Assembly: GCF_000764305.2 (NCBI RefSeq)
Contig: NW_025941278.1
Location: 62,001-126,000 of the forward strand
DNA length: 64,000 nucleotides
Direction: 5' to 3'
From: Hyalella azteca
Taxonomy: Eukaryota; Arthropoda; Malacostraca; Amphipoda; Hyalellidae
A program made the translations under genes and the position numbers. The stretch's first letter is position 1. Each line of letters begins with the position of its first letter. Of the stretch, positions 1 to 10,672 are shown piece after piece. The notes beneath the pieces are model-generated. The model saw only the letters and a program-made list of their open reading frames with translations, had not been told where the DNA came from and made no database searches.

Positions 1-99
1 ACAAAAGCAGCGTTACTGTGATGTTGTATGATATGGGACCTAATGAATGGCATAAATTGAAATTTTATCACATTTTTATCTCGCAGTCATGTGTTTTTC

Positions 100-215
100 T
101 CAGTGAGGGCAGCCTATATGAGGACAGCCTATGTGAGGGCAGCCCATGCAAAGGCAGCCTATATGAGGGCAACATATGTGAGGGCAGCCTATGTGAGGGC
201 AGCCGCCTTATCAGG
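100..215. repeat. 15-bp minisatellite
   Basis: About eight degenerate tandem copies of a 15-bp unit close to TATGTGAGGGCAGCC. Because 15 is a multiple of three, several frames stay open across it, which gives short spurious reading frames. No protein is inferred. Confidence 0.85.
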
Positions 216-760
216 TCCCGAGGGTCGTGTCCCAGTAATTTTGATAGGATCAAAAAGCTGCCCTTTGAACGCCAGTCGATTGACCAGGGATTTTAGGCGT
301 TAAAATGCAACTCGTTTCAAAAATAAATACCGTGAAGAACACGAAAACTGACCCGAAAATGCAATAAACTACGAATAAAAGAGAGCAAAGCCACACGTAA
401 AAAGGCATTCCCTGGAGAGAGACACCGTACATTTTCCAGCAACGTCTGTCGTAATCCGGGGAGAGGCGCCAGGGATGCTATATAAAAGACGTTCGGGCAG
501 GAATAGGGCCTATATCAGAAGATTGAATGAATACTTTTTATTTTATCTTACTTCTTTACGATATGGTAAGTATTATTATAATATATAGAGTTGTGCAAAA
601 GCACATAATGATGAATTAAACGTATTGCATTAATCAAAATCTGCAAGCTAAAACGGCTTTGATCCTGGGCCGAAAAAATTTTATTGCAGCGAGCTGTTGA
701 TTAAATGAATATTCGTAGACGCTCAGACTATCCATTGTTTGATGCCGGTGTAAAAAGCAT
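216..760. other. intergenic, no feature seen
   Basis: AT-rich sequence without a convincing coding stretch or structured repeat. Confidence 0.5.
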
Positions 761-800
<40 letters not shown>

Positions 801-1028
801 GTAATAATAATAATAATAGCGGTTTCTCCTGTCGCCGATTCTTAACATCGCAGAACATTCACAGCATTTTGCGGTCTCGAACTCGCAACTCACTGCTCCA
901 ATTCTGCTGTGCTTAACCGCCCTGCCTCCTCGCCGACTCTGACCAGAAACTGGTGCACAGAGCTGGGATCGAACCCGCGCCTCTCTGCGCCAATCTTGGT
1001 ACTCTGAACTTTAACCACTGGTTAAATA
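761..1028 (-). mobile_element. dimeric tRNA-derived SINE with (ATT)n tail
   Basis: Read on the minus strand, the element has two tRNA-like units in a row. The first runs from about 1028 and has a B-box-like GGGTTCGATCC. The second has AGTTCGAGACC. A shared 3' segment ends in AAGAATCGGCGACAGGAGA, followed by an (ATT)n run of about 58 bp at 761-818. The second unit, including GTTCTGCGATGTTAAGAAT, recurs at 33601-33775. RNA polymerase III A/B-box organisation is characteristic of tRNA-derived SINEs. I could not define a clear target-site duplication. Confidence 0.75.
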
Positions 1029-1380
1029 GTGCTTTTTTATAATACAACTTTTTAAATCTTCACAGATAATGATTTTGATTTATTTTTAAGGATTGGGCAT
1101 CTTCTGCGATACAAAATAGGCGCAATATATATTTTCAGTTGAAGGTTCATCTCGTATATGAAGTGATTCATGAAGATTCATAAATTGGCTTACTCATGGT
1201 CCGAAGGAGAAGATCCAAATGATTCTGATATGAATTTGGGCTATGAAAATACCCCGTTTAGAAACGTGGTGAAAATTTTCTTAACTGCTCTATATCAATC
1301 TTTGAATTTTTGACTTTTTTCTAACTATTCAGGAGTAACTTGTCAATCAATCCATCAACAGCTACAGGCATAACTCTAAA

Positions 1381-1423
1381 CAATAGTGCATTTTTTCCAT
1401 AAATGAGAAAATGCGCTAAAAAG
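1381..1423 (+). mobile_element. fragment of the microsatellite-bearing inverted-repeat element (copy E)
   Basis: Matches the CAATAGTGCA...GAGAAAATGCGCT end of the fuller copies at 12043-12220 and 17918-18082. The microsatellite core and the other end are absent, so this is a solo end or a truncated copy. Confidence 0.7.
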
Positions 1424-2444
1424 AATGAGAGTTAATGAAGTACAAAAATTTTTTGGTTCTCAAAATTCTATAAAAAATATATTCATAACATTTGCTGATA
1501 TAGAAGATGGAATGCTTTTCAAATAAAGAAAAAGAACGGCTGCTGCGCTATGGTATGTCAGCGGTATTTCTGTTATAGGATGCGGCCCACGACCACAGCC
1601 GGTAATTCAGTGAATAAGTTTAGTGATAACCCTGTATACAGTTTGGATATCGCTTTAGCAATTCAGAACACTATTGAATACTGTTGTTGAACACTCAAAA
1701 ACTTAGCAGTTCATTAGGTGGCCATTATAGGATACCATGGATGGATATTTACCATACCGTGGATGTGGCAAGTGTCCTACGGCTTTCACCTCAGTGTTAG
1801 AGGCCATTCGTAATACGTGAACAACATTCCCTCTACATGTGGAAACAATTTACATAATAAGTTAAGCAGGGCCCTATATTGCATTCATGTCTATTCTTGT
1901 GATACTTGTCGAATGACCTTGGTATATTGATAAAAAATATTTTAAAATAAATTGCAACATCTTTTCGAAGGAACATGTTAGCCACGCCACAAAAATCAAG
2001 GTTCCAGCAGCGTTTTGGTCAAGCTGTGCATCCATACCCACGCCCATCTTTTGGTCACAGCGACAGGGTTAAATTACAGCAAATTTCCCTCTCCCTCAAT
2101 GTTCCGAACCTCCCCCTCCCTCCATGCTTCGAGCCTGTACTATCACAAAAAGTTACGAGTTCTTAACTCCATCGTCCAGTCCCTGACGGCTTTGCAAGCT
2201 AAACCCAACAGTCACAGACGAGAAATCGACCGCTACGTCTACTTGGACTGCTATGGGTACTTTCACCACTACGTGAAGTTAAGCGAGATTTGATAGTAGG
2301 TCACCAGGTTTAGTTCTTAGATTCCTTTTCTTCCCGCGTGGTCCTTTTTTAAGCGCTACATGGATATTTTATACGTATTGTAAACGCGTGTATAACCGCC
2401 GTAATAATAATCAATTTTTATCTTTGTATTAACGTAATTAACTA
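1424..2444. other. intergenic, no gene seen
   Basis: AT-rich sequence with short open frames only (for example around 1975-2290). These lack recognisable domains and splice context. Confidence 0.45.
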
Positions 2445-2605
2445 TTGCTCCGCCGCTCCCAAGTAACTACTTCTACGCCGCTCCCAGCATTACTTCTACG
2501 CCGCTCCCAGCATTACTGCTCCGCCGCTCCCAAGTAACTATAGCAATTACTTCTCCACTGCTCCCAGCAATTACTTCTCCACTGCTCCCAGCAATTACTT
2601 TCCCG
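2445..2605. repeat. about 25-bp minisatellite
   Basis: Six or so degenerate copies of a unit like CGCCGCTCCCAGCAATTACT, about 330 bp upstream of the first LRR gene. Confidence 0.8.
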
Positions 2606-2934
2606 CATCTCCGAGTCTCTCCTCTACCATCCAACTTATCAATGGCCAAAGATGCCATTGACTTTGCCTAAGGAAGTATGAGGTTTCTTGTCTATTCCTA
2701 ACTTCATTAAGTTTACTTCTCTACCATCATTTAATACAAATTATTACATTTTCTTCTTGCAACAGCTCAATCCTTTTATTTTAAAGGCGGAATTTGCTAA
2801 TGGGCGAATGTTTGATTTGTTCCGATTATTATTTTTTAAATTAGTCATTATTCCCACACCCATAAGCCTTATTTTTGACGGAAATAATATTAAGATAAGT
2901 TGAGTGCATTATCAACTTGCCATAACTGTTCATC

Positions 2935-4725
2935 ATGGCTCCTGTAATGGAAGTGGCCTCGCTTAAGGAGATCATCGTGTTTTATTGCGCCGATTGGTTA
3001 CTGGCGTGCATCAAGCGACACCCAAGCTTCCTCGTCCGACATATTCAACGGGAATACATCAGGCGTCGCCTGAGTCCTTTCAGTCGACAGGAGCTGCTGT
3101 CTTATGTGCTTTCTCTGCCAATGGAATCCGTATTACCGAAGGACCGCATCAAAATTATCGAAATGCTCGGCGGTGAGAAGATCACGAGCTTCGATGCTAC
3201 GCCGTTGGGTCGTCAGAATGCGGTAGATGTTAAATACTTGTACCGTGCTTTAGCGGCCTTCCCTTCTTTAAACGTCACGCGGCTTGGAATAATTTGCCAA
3301 CAAATAATTTTATTATACAATTGTTATACTGAGTTCAACGTGAACACCGACTTCTATCCTACTTTGAGGAAAATGTCCCATTTGACATGTGTAACTTTGA
3401 TAGCTTTGGGTGACGAAAAAGTTTTATCTATTCTTGGATCTAATTGCGAAAATTTACAGTATTTGGACATTTCGTTCTCAGAGAAGGTTAATGACGCATC
3501 CTTGGCATGCCTTTATTTAAGCCATCCTAGACGATTACCTGAGCTTTGGGATGGACAACGAAGTTATATTGTCACCAGGTTTTCTAAATGTTGCAAGAAA
3601 ATAAAATTCCTTAACCTAGTGGGCACTTCGGTAACCGCTCAAACCATTAACTTGTTGACTCAGCTGATGCCAAATCTGGAATCTTTTGGTGGGTACCTCA
3701 GGATGAGCGAATTATTTACAGCGCTAGCCATGCCATATGTGGGATACCCTCTGGTGAGACGGGACGGCAATCCTGAGTTCTGCTTGTTGCTTGAAGTATA
3801 TGATCTCCAGAGAGGCGGGTGGCACAAATTGTCAGTGAAAAATCAGAAAATTATCGCCTCTGAACGATTGCGAAAAGTCGCGTCTGCTGGAAGGAACAAA
3901 GAACCCTCTGGGATTTTTGTGCCTCCGTCATTGCCTTTGAAACTCGCCGAACTAACGAATTTCTCACGTGAAGTAGATCCGAAAGTTATTTCGGTCTTGC
4001 ATGATCTATGCCCCCACGTTTATGAACTACACATACTGTCCAGCTCACTTCCTAATTTGGCACAATTTCATGATGTGAAGGTTCTAGAAGTCAGGTGTCA
4101 ATTTGTGCAAGGATGGAACGTAAATTTAATCAATTACTTGATGCAACGCGGCTCGTCTCTGAAAACCTTGGTAACATCACAAACAACTGAGGAATTTATT
4201 CCACTGTCCCGACTCCGATCGGCTTGTCCCAACCTTGTTGATCTCAATTTGCCGATAGATACGGAAGACGATATAAGATGCACTCTACCTCAGCTAAAGT
4301 GCGCTAAGATTGCGGTTAGGTCTTGGAGCGTTTTCAAATACTTTTGTCGGGACCATACGCAACTCAAGGAACTCAATGCCATGTTGCGTTATGGTGGAGA
4401 AAGTGATATCCCTGGGCAGACAACAATGACCGACAGTTTCTTCAGATCAATTTTCCTCTCGTACTCCTTCGTTTATCTTGAAAAATTGATCATCTTTGGT
4501 TGTGATTTAGGCGCAAGTACTTTGGAACTTTGTCTAGGTCCGTGTTTTCCGAGACTGCGCGTGCTGGGTTACGTGGATCGATGGAAAAACCTTACAGAGT
4601 CCCAACTAGCGCATTACCGCCGTGAGATCCGCGTAAGGAACTTGAATCTAAAATTGATCAACTTTAAGTACGATAATGTTATGAATGGTTCGATCGCAGA
4701 GGATCTAAAACTCCAATTATGGTAA
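2935..4725 (+). CDS. intronless LRR protein, tandem paralogue 1 (596 aa)
   Basis: A single uninterrupted frame from ATG (context CATCATGG) to TAA. All three paralogues share the initial MAP at this position, which supports the start. Residues 10-60 form a conserved helical N-terminal block (SLKEI..., then HIQREYIRRR). Leucine-rich-repeat-like segments follow, clearest at about 173-195 (LQYLDIS...) and 223-255 (IKFLNLVGTS...MPNLES). A conserved C-terminal block contains SFFRSIFLSYSF and LEKLIIFGCDLGA. The layout resembles LRR substrate receptors of cullin ubiquitin ligases (F-box or ZYG11 type), where an N-terminal helical box binds an adaptor and the LRR binds the client. That role is inference, because I do not see a clean F-box or BC-box. 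There is no signal peptide or membrane segment, so the protein is probably cytosolic or nuclear. By eye it is more diverged from paralogues 2 and 3 than those are from each other. Confidence 0.85.
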   Translation: MAPVMEVASLKEIIVFYCADWLLACIKRHPSFLVRHIQREYIRRRLSPFSRQELLSYVLSLPMESVLPKDRIKIIEMLGGEKITSFDATPLGRQNAVDVKYLYRALAAFPSLNVTRLGIICQQIILLYNCYTEFNVNTDFYPTLRKMSHLTCVTLIALGDEKVLSILGSNCENLQYLDISFSEKVNDASLACLYLSHPRRLPELWDGQRSYIVTRFSKCCKKIKFLNLVGTSVTAQTINLLTQLMPNLESFGGYLRMSELFTALAMPYVGYPLVRRDGNPEFCLLLEVYDLQRGGWHKLSVKNQKIIASERLRKVASAGRNKEPSGIFVPPSLPLKLAELTNFSREVDPKVISVLHDLCPHVYELHILSSSLPNLAQFHDVKVLEVRCQFVQGWNVNLINYLMQRGSSLKTLVTSQTTEEFIPLSRLRSACPNLVDLNLPIDTEDDIRCTLPQLKCAKIAVRSWSVFKYFCRDHTQLKELNAMLRYGGESDIPGQTTMTDSFFRSIFLSYSFVYLEKLIIFGCDLGASTLELCLGPCFPRLRVLGYVDRWKNLTESQLAHYRREIRVRNLNLKLINFKYDNVMNGSIAEDLKLQLW

Positions 4726-5040
4726 CTAAATCTTAAGACGAATTGAACGTTTCACGAATTATTTTATCGCGTCGATGTATTTCGTCCCTTACAAATATGA
4801 TGCATTTAATTAGTTTTTTTAAATTAAGCATCTCCTTACTTTTCTTTCATTAGATCAATTATTGCCACCAACCTAATGCTCGATGGATATTAAGCACATG
4901 TTTAAATATTTTCACCAACGCGTTTACCCACATATGTATCAATTCTGTGGTTGATCTTGGTTGTCTATAAGAATTTTGTGGATAAAACACAATGTTGTAT
5001 TAATTCTGAATGCGTCACTATCTGGCAACGCGCGTTTACA
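4726..5040. other. 3' flank of LRR paralogue 1
   Basis: AT-rich sequence with no further gene seen. Confidence 0.4.
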
Positions 5041-5136
5041 CTCTTAGACGAAAATGGATTAATTGAAATTTTTAACCCTCTCTCTGCGATCGATGTCTTT
5101 GCTCTAAATGTTTCCTGTCAGGTTTTTAATATATGA
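5041..5136 (+). pseudogene. F-box-like motif fragment
   Basis: The frame reads LLDENGLIEIFNPLSAIDVF followed by ALNVSCQVFN and a stop. This fits the F-box pattern (LPxEhLxxIFxxLsxxDlxxlxxVCxxFx). No in-frame ATG lies close upstream and the frame stops right after the motif, so it is either a gene remnant or an exon whose partners I cannot find. It lies 315 bp after LRR paralogue 1. I see no equivalent behind paralogues 2 and 3. Confidence 0.35.
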
Positions 5137-6427
5137 CCGACGAATAGTCGAATTATTTTAGTATTATTATTTAATAGCAGGTTTGAGAGGTTTCATTGCT
5201 TAAAGTCGAAAATGTGCGAATTACTCTATTCCTTATTCAGTCGAATTTTGCATTAGAATTGCATGAATATTAATAAATACTAATGAAAATTTCTTTATTT
5301 TAACGATCTTGTCTCTGGAAGACTGTGCATTTAATAAAATTTTTAGTACCTCGGAAGAGTTTATTGACACGTCCACGATAATTTAGAAGATTTTATTTCA
5401 TAGATTAATAACAATAAAATGAAATAATGCATTGATTTTTTTACCTTGATGAGAACAGCGCGTTACTTTCTAGTGTATGATTCCTCCTACACTTGGAGAA
5501 ATGAGCGACATTGTCTAAATTACGGTGCAAGCTTTGCTCTTGTACGGGTCATCCTGATCCGGTTTGGTCTGGCAATGGGAGGCATCAGCGGCATATACGT
5601 CCGCTCCCAGCTTTAGTTTTGGGTGTAAGACTGTGTCAATATTTGGAGAGTATGACCATTTATTTTTTGAGTATTGGATTGATGAAGCTTGAGGCCGCTT
5701 GATGACAAATCGGAAAGTTATTCTACGTAGTTACCTCTAAAACTGTTGCCTAAACTGTACTTATTGAAATTATAAAGCTGAAAATATAGCCACAATATGA
5801 GATAATAGTTCTTTTGAAAATAGAGGTTTTCATTGAATACACCCTTAGAATTAGATCACAAAATGAATTATTCTTGTCATTTTGACTTCAGTTTGTTGAT
5901 GAAAATTATGATCCTCCGCAAAAAAAGTTGGTTGCAACACGCCTCTGTGCGAAATATTTAAACGTCTCTTTTATTGCCTTCGTGTCATAAAAACAGACGC
6001 AGCGCCTAATTTCTGCTTGTTGCCCCGGAATTTTACAACCTATGTTTAAATTGGAAATTTCCGTACCACTTAATCTTTCAAGTTGCGACTTCTTCCATCT
6101 AAGTTTTAATCGAGGTGGAGATAATTTTGCTTTCTCAGTGCTGTGGACATAAGCTTTTTCTGTCCATGAATTGTCTACAGCAGGAATTAATAAATAAACC
6201 GAGAACATCGAACGAAATGCTTGTAAAATCTTATTTGAATCTCAATTTCACTGAGATTTTCATTTAAATCTGACAATCTTATTATAGGTTATGCCAGACT
6301 TATTTGAACCTAATTTTCATGATAGTTTTAACAAATGAAATTTATGAAGAATAAGATAAAACATTTTAATTCGCAATGCGTATTTTTGCCCCCTTTCCGT
6401 TCAAGAGTAACTTTACCAACACTATAC
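5137..6427. other. intergenic with a trace of paralogous 3' flank
   Basis: A segment at about 5620-5680 (TGTGTCAATATTTGGAGAGT...) resembles 11811-11860 and 17200-17260, which lie behind paralogues 2 and 3. The duplicated flank is therefore detectable at copy 1 too. The rest holds only unsupported short frames, including a 100-codon frame at 5906-6208 (-) that I do not recognise. Confidence 0.45.
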
Positions 6428-6810
6428 ATGGTTCGGCAAGGGCATAGTTCTTCACGGGCATGGTTCGGCAAGAGCATGGTTCGGCAAGGGCATGTTTCTT
6501 CACGGGCATGGTTCGACAAGGGCATGGTTAGGCAAGGGCATGGATCTTCAAGGGCATGGTTCGGCAAGGGCATGGTTCTTCACGGGCATGGTTCGGCAAG
6601 GGCATGGTTCGGCAAGGGCATGGTTCGGCAAGGGCATGGTTTGGCAAGGGCATGGTTCGGCAAGGGCATGGTTTAGCAAGAGCATGGATCTTCAAGGGCA
6701 TGGTTCGGCAAGGGCAGGAAACGGCAAGGGCATGGTTCGGTAAAGGCATGGTTGGGCAAGGGCCGTTTTTGAGCAAGGGCAGGGTTCGGCAAGGGCACGG
6801 TTCGTCAAGG
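6428..6810. repeat. 16-bp minisatellite, about 24 units
   Basis: Tandem copies of CATGGTTCGGCAAGGG with variants such as CATGGTTCTTCACGGG. The unit is not a multiple of three, so all frames show a 48-bp period of 16 codons. Apparent ORFs on both strands here are artefacts of the repeat. Confidence 0.95.
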
Positions 6811-8459
6811 AGATTGCTCGTTTTAAGAATTGTATTTTCTATGCGATACGGATAGTGGAAGATTTGTTTTGAAAGTTTAAAATGTGGCGTGAAAATGCTA
6901 AATAAATTAGCCTATTCAACATACCAGTTCGATCATTTCTGGAGTTCCAAGTATGGAATTCTTAGTCCTGTAGCTGCCGAAAATTTGAATGCGTTAGAGA
7001 TATGTAAATGAGAACTTCTTCAGTTATCCCACATAAAGCCTCAACGATGCAATGAAACATCAGACGAAAATCGAATGGAATAATTGATTTTCTTTCATTT
7101 TTGCAAAGATTTTTCCATTGCTGAGCTTATGCGTGTCAACCTTCTCACCATTAATAGAATATTTGTGTTAAATTATTCAATAATTGAATTTCATATGCGG
7201 TCAATAAATTTTGCAACCGCTCCAATCTGGTATTAGGAGCAAGAAAACTTCGAGCCATTTTAGAGAAATGAAAACGCTATTATAGTTTCAGCTGAGACTC
7301 ACGGTGCACTAAAGCTCTAAAGGACTGATGTATGGAAAATACAGATGTTTTTGCTTGTATCCCACATAGTAGTACTGCATCTCTCAACTTAGACGACCAA
7401 AGATATCGAATTTTAATGCTTAAATTATTTCATTGTCAGATTAGCAAGCACCAGCGAGCGCTGTACTTAGAAAGGATAGGAGTTAATATGTTAAAAACAC
7501 ATGTTCAGTATTATCAGAGATAATTTGGAAAATATATGCCTATAATATATGGAAAATATACGCCACTTTTTGACAAAAAAACTAGAATCTTTTTCCTGTG
7601 AAGAAAGAGAACTCGTCAGTGGACGAGTGGTTTATGATGCTTCTCACTTTCTGTGTCCCAGGACGCATACAGCAAGTGGCATCAGCGCGCCATTGTTGTA
7701 TCAATTTCTTATCTAACCGATGCGTACGTTGCAGATCTGTGAGAAAGGGCCAGAGGGAAATGTGGTTTTCTTGATTTCGTGGGAATGATTTTATTCAAAC
7801 CCTTATAGAATATATTTAATTTTTTCTAAATTAATAAACCACTAAGTTGTTTGATGAGTGGACAATGGGAAAATGCAGGATGATGTAGGTTAAATTTTCC
7901 TAATTTGGCCGTGGACGCAGTCGACTTACCATATTCGGAATACCGTTGCTTCTCCCATCATCATTTTTGGGATTACAGAAACTGTCCTTTATTTGTTTGA
8001 TATATTCAGCTCCTACTTTACAGTAGTTTGCTCTTGGAAAGGTTTGGGTGTCAACCAATGCCTTTCTTCTCTGATAGGCGACGAAAGCCTAACTTGCGAC
8101 ATTTTGGACTTGTCTGTCGTTCAGCCAAACCCTGACTCCTGATTGGTTATCATGAACGTGGTATGGTATCCATTGATCCCATCCTCGCTGGATCGTTTCT
8201 TGGTGCATCAATAGTCGGGCCTTGTGAATCGATCGATGAAGCAATGCTCATACTAACTGTTAAATTATTGTTATGAAACCTTTTGAACCAAACCATATAG
8301 TCCTTTTCTAGCACTATTTACCCCTTACTTTCACCACTGCCTTGCAGCAGACGGTTCGTAGAGCTACCGCCAGAGCCGCTATTCAACAGACCCTGAACTT
8401 AACCCTCTGCATGTAGATAAGAACCGTGTAAGACTGGTTATAAAAACCGCAATTTATAG
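6811..8459. other. intergenic, no gene seen
   Basis: Mixed AT-rich sequence between the minisatellite and the duplicated unit of paralogue 2. No supported coding region. Confidence 0.45.
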
Positions 8460-8899
8460 TATTCTATTCCCACCTAATAAATACAAAGCTGTTGTGATCT
8501 CAGTAGGTACTCTTGGTCTGTGTGGTTTGTAAAATAGCAGTTTCTTTTAAAGTCCAGCGACCTGGCGTTAAGCAGCACTCGTTAATCTGCTACTCCTGGC
8601 ATGTGTTTGTAATAACGCGTACTCGTATTACGCTTGTCTTAATCCCTTGAAATAATGAAGTCAAAAAATGAAAATATATCTCCGATTTGTTCGGTCAGTC
8701 CTACGTGTCAACCGAATATTGCTGCTCTAATTTCATTGTTTCACTGGAGTTCCGATTATAATTTGTGTATTGATAAGGTGTGTAGCTTGTACTGTGAATA
8801 TTCATCTAACTCTCCACCTTCTTCAGATCTTAACCATAACAATCATAATTTCGTTTCGTTGAGGAAGCGTCGGAAACCAGATAGTGGAATAGCTTATCC

Positions 8900-10672
8900 A
8901 TGGCTCCTGCGAAGGAAGTGCTTTCATTACAATTTATTGCTGCTAATTGTTCCATAACGTGGCTCCAAAAGTGCATTGCGCATCGCTCATGCGTTGTTGA
9001 CAAACATATTCTACGGGAATTTTTAAGGTGTCGAATTGGTGGTTCTACTCAACAAGAGCTGTTATCGAATGCTCTTTCTCGTATTTTGCGTGGAGCCAAA
9101 TTGTGTACCCAAGCCCAAATACTGGAACTGCTTGGCGATGAAAAGACAACGCGTCTCGATATAACTCCTTCGCGGCTTGACAGTCCCGCTGAAGTGTTAC
9201 ACATATACCTGGCCATTGGATTCGGCCGTATGCGGAACGTCAGGAAGCTTTCAATAAATTACGCCAAGACTGCTCTTTATACTTCATTCAAACCCGAAAT
9301 GAACACTTATTTCTACCTCACCCTGGATAGAATGAGTCACTTGACACATGTGGCTGTGCCTTATTTGGGTGAAGCTGGACTATTGTCAATTATTGGTAGG
9401 ACGTGCGAAAATATACAGTACCTGGATATATCGGAGTCGGTGAAAGTTGATGACGCATGTTTGGCTTCCCTCTTTTTAAGCCATCCTAGATCAATGCGAG
9501 AACTATGGGACGGAAAAATACCTTATATAATCACTAAATTCTCTCAATGCTGTAATAGTCTGAAATATCTTGGCCTGAGAAACACCAAAGTGACCGTCAG
9601 AACAGTGAATATTTTGACTCAGGTGATGCCAAACCTGGAGTCTTTAGGTGGATGCCTGAAATCGGTTTCCACATTTCATGCACTGGCGCTGTTTGTAAGA
9701 GATTTCTTTGCGCCATTGGAGGAAAACGATCCACGGATCAGTTTGTTACATGATGTTTATGATCTCCAGAGAGAGGGATTTCACAAACTGTCGTTGAAAT
9801 ACCGTAAAATTATTCGCTCTGGTCGAGGCCAAGAAGCTTCTGCTGGACTCGAGGAGCCTTCTGGGATTTTAGTATCTCCTCAATTTCCGCTGAAACTCGT
9901 CGAACTTTCGGATTTTTCGGACGAGGTAGATATACAAGTTGTTCCTGAATTGAAGCATCTATGTCCCCACGTCTCTGAACTGCACGTATCTATTGGCTCC
10001 CTTGTCAACTTTGTAAATTTTCATAACGTAAAGGTTCTAGAGGTTAGCTGTAATTGCCGGTGGCAATGGCAGGAAACAATGATGAATTACTTAGAGCGAC
10101 GTGGCTCGTCTCTGGTAGCATTGGCAGCAACGGAGACACCAGGGTCCTTCATATCACTATCCCGCCTACAAGCGGCCTGTCCCAACGTGGTCAACCTCAC
10201 CATGTCTATAGATGCCGAAGACAACCAGGCTAATCTACCGCAATTATTGTACGCTAACCTTGTGTTTAGATCGTGGAGGGTGTTTGAGTACTTCTGTCAA
10301 GGCCACACCCAAATCAGGGAACTACGTGCCTCGTTGCCTTTTTACCTATCTGGCATCGCGGGACAAACGTCTATGACAGACAGTTTCTTCTCATCAATTT
10401 TTCTCTCCTACTCGTTTGCTCATCTTGAAAAATTAATTATCGATACATGTGACTTAGGTGCGAGTGCAATGGAAATTTGTCTGGGACCGTGCCTCCCTCG
10501 ACTGCGCGTGGTGGGTTACGTAGATCGATGGAGGAGCCTTACTCAGCAAGACTTGATTCATTTCAACTATGAAATCCAAACAAGGAATTTGGATCTCAAG
10601 CTAATGCACTCGTACTACGAGGATGGTGTCGACTATCCGATCAGGCAGAATTTACTTCTTCAATTTTATTAG
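8900..10672 (+). CDS. intronless LRR protein, tandem paralogue 2 (590 aa)
   Basis: A continuous frame from ATG (TCCATGG, same context as paralogue 3) to TAG. It has the family layout: N-terminal block SLQFIAANCSITWL, basic helix HILREFLRCRIG, LRR-like segments (IQYLDISESVKVDD; LKYLGLRNTKVT...MPNLESLGG), a variable middle around residues 255-320, and a C-terminal block (SFFSSIFLSYSF, LEKLIIDTCDLGASAMEICL). The 5' leader has a possible acceptor (CTTCTTCAG at about 8818-8826) that is also present upstream of paralogue 3, so a short leader intron or trans-splice site is possible. It lies 4.2 kb after paralogue 1 on the same strand. Function is unassigned; a protein-interaction or ubiquitin-ligase receptor role is inference. 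Confidence 0.85.
   Translation: MAPAKEVLSLQFIAANCSITWLQKCIAHRSCVVDKHILREFLRCRIGGSTQQELLSNALSRILRGAKLCTQAQILELLGDEKTTRLDITPSRLDSPAEVLHIYLAIGFGRMRNVRKLSINYAKTALYTSFKPEMNTYFYLTLDRMSHLTHVAVPYLGEAGLLSIIGRTCENIQYLDISESVKVDDACLASLFLSHPRSMRELWDGKIPYIITKFSQCCNSLKYLGLRNTKVTVRTVNILTQVMPNLESLGGCLKSVSTFHALALFVRDFFAPLEENDPRISLLHDVYDLQREGFHKLSLKYRKIIRSGRGQEASAGLEEPSGILVSPQFPLKLVELSDFSDEVDIQVVPELKHLCPHVSELHVSIGSLVNFVNFHNVKVLEVSCNCRWQWQETMMNYLERRGSSLVALAATETPGSFISLSRLQAACPNVVNLTMSIDAEDNQANLPQLLYANLVFRSWRVFEYFCQGHTQIRELRASLPFYLSGIAGQTSMTDSFFSSIFLSYSFAHLEKLIIDTCDLGASAMEICLGPCLPRLRVVGYVDRWRSLTQQDLIHFNYEIQTRNLDLKLMHSYYEDGVDYPIRQNLLLQFY

Noticed and set aside
10..30. BC-box reading of the LRR proteins' N-terminus (hydrophobic-xxx-Cys-xxx-hydrophobic), in protein residues of the 2935-4725 gene
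   Set aside because: IVFYCADWL fits in paralogue 1, but paralogues 2 and 3 have Trp at the last position and lack the leading Ser/Thr/Pro-Leu, so the motif is not convincing.
930..1028. tRNA gene on the minus strand
   Set aside because: The B-box is good, but the cloverleaf is not complete and the unit continues into a SINE body and tail.
5906..6208. 100-codon frame on the minus strand with ATG
   Set aside because: No recognisable motif, no paralogue behind the other LRR genes, and no splice or expression support. Chance is likely.
6335..6855. Overlapping frames of 80-113 codons on both strands
   Set aside because: All are products of the 16-bp minisatellite period.
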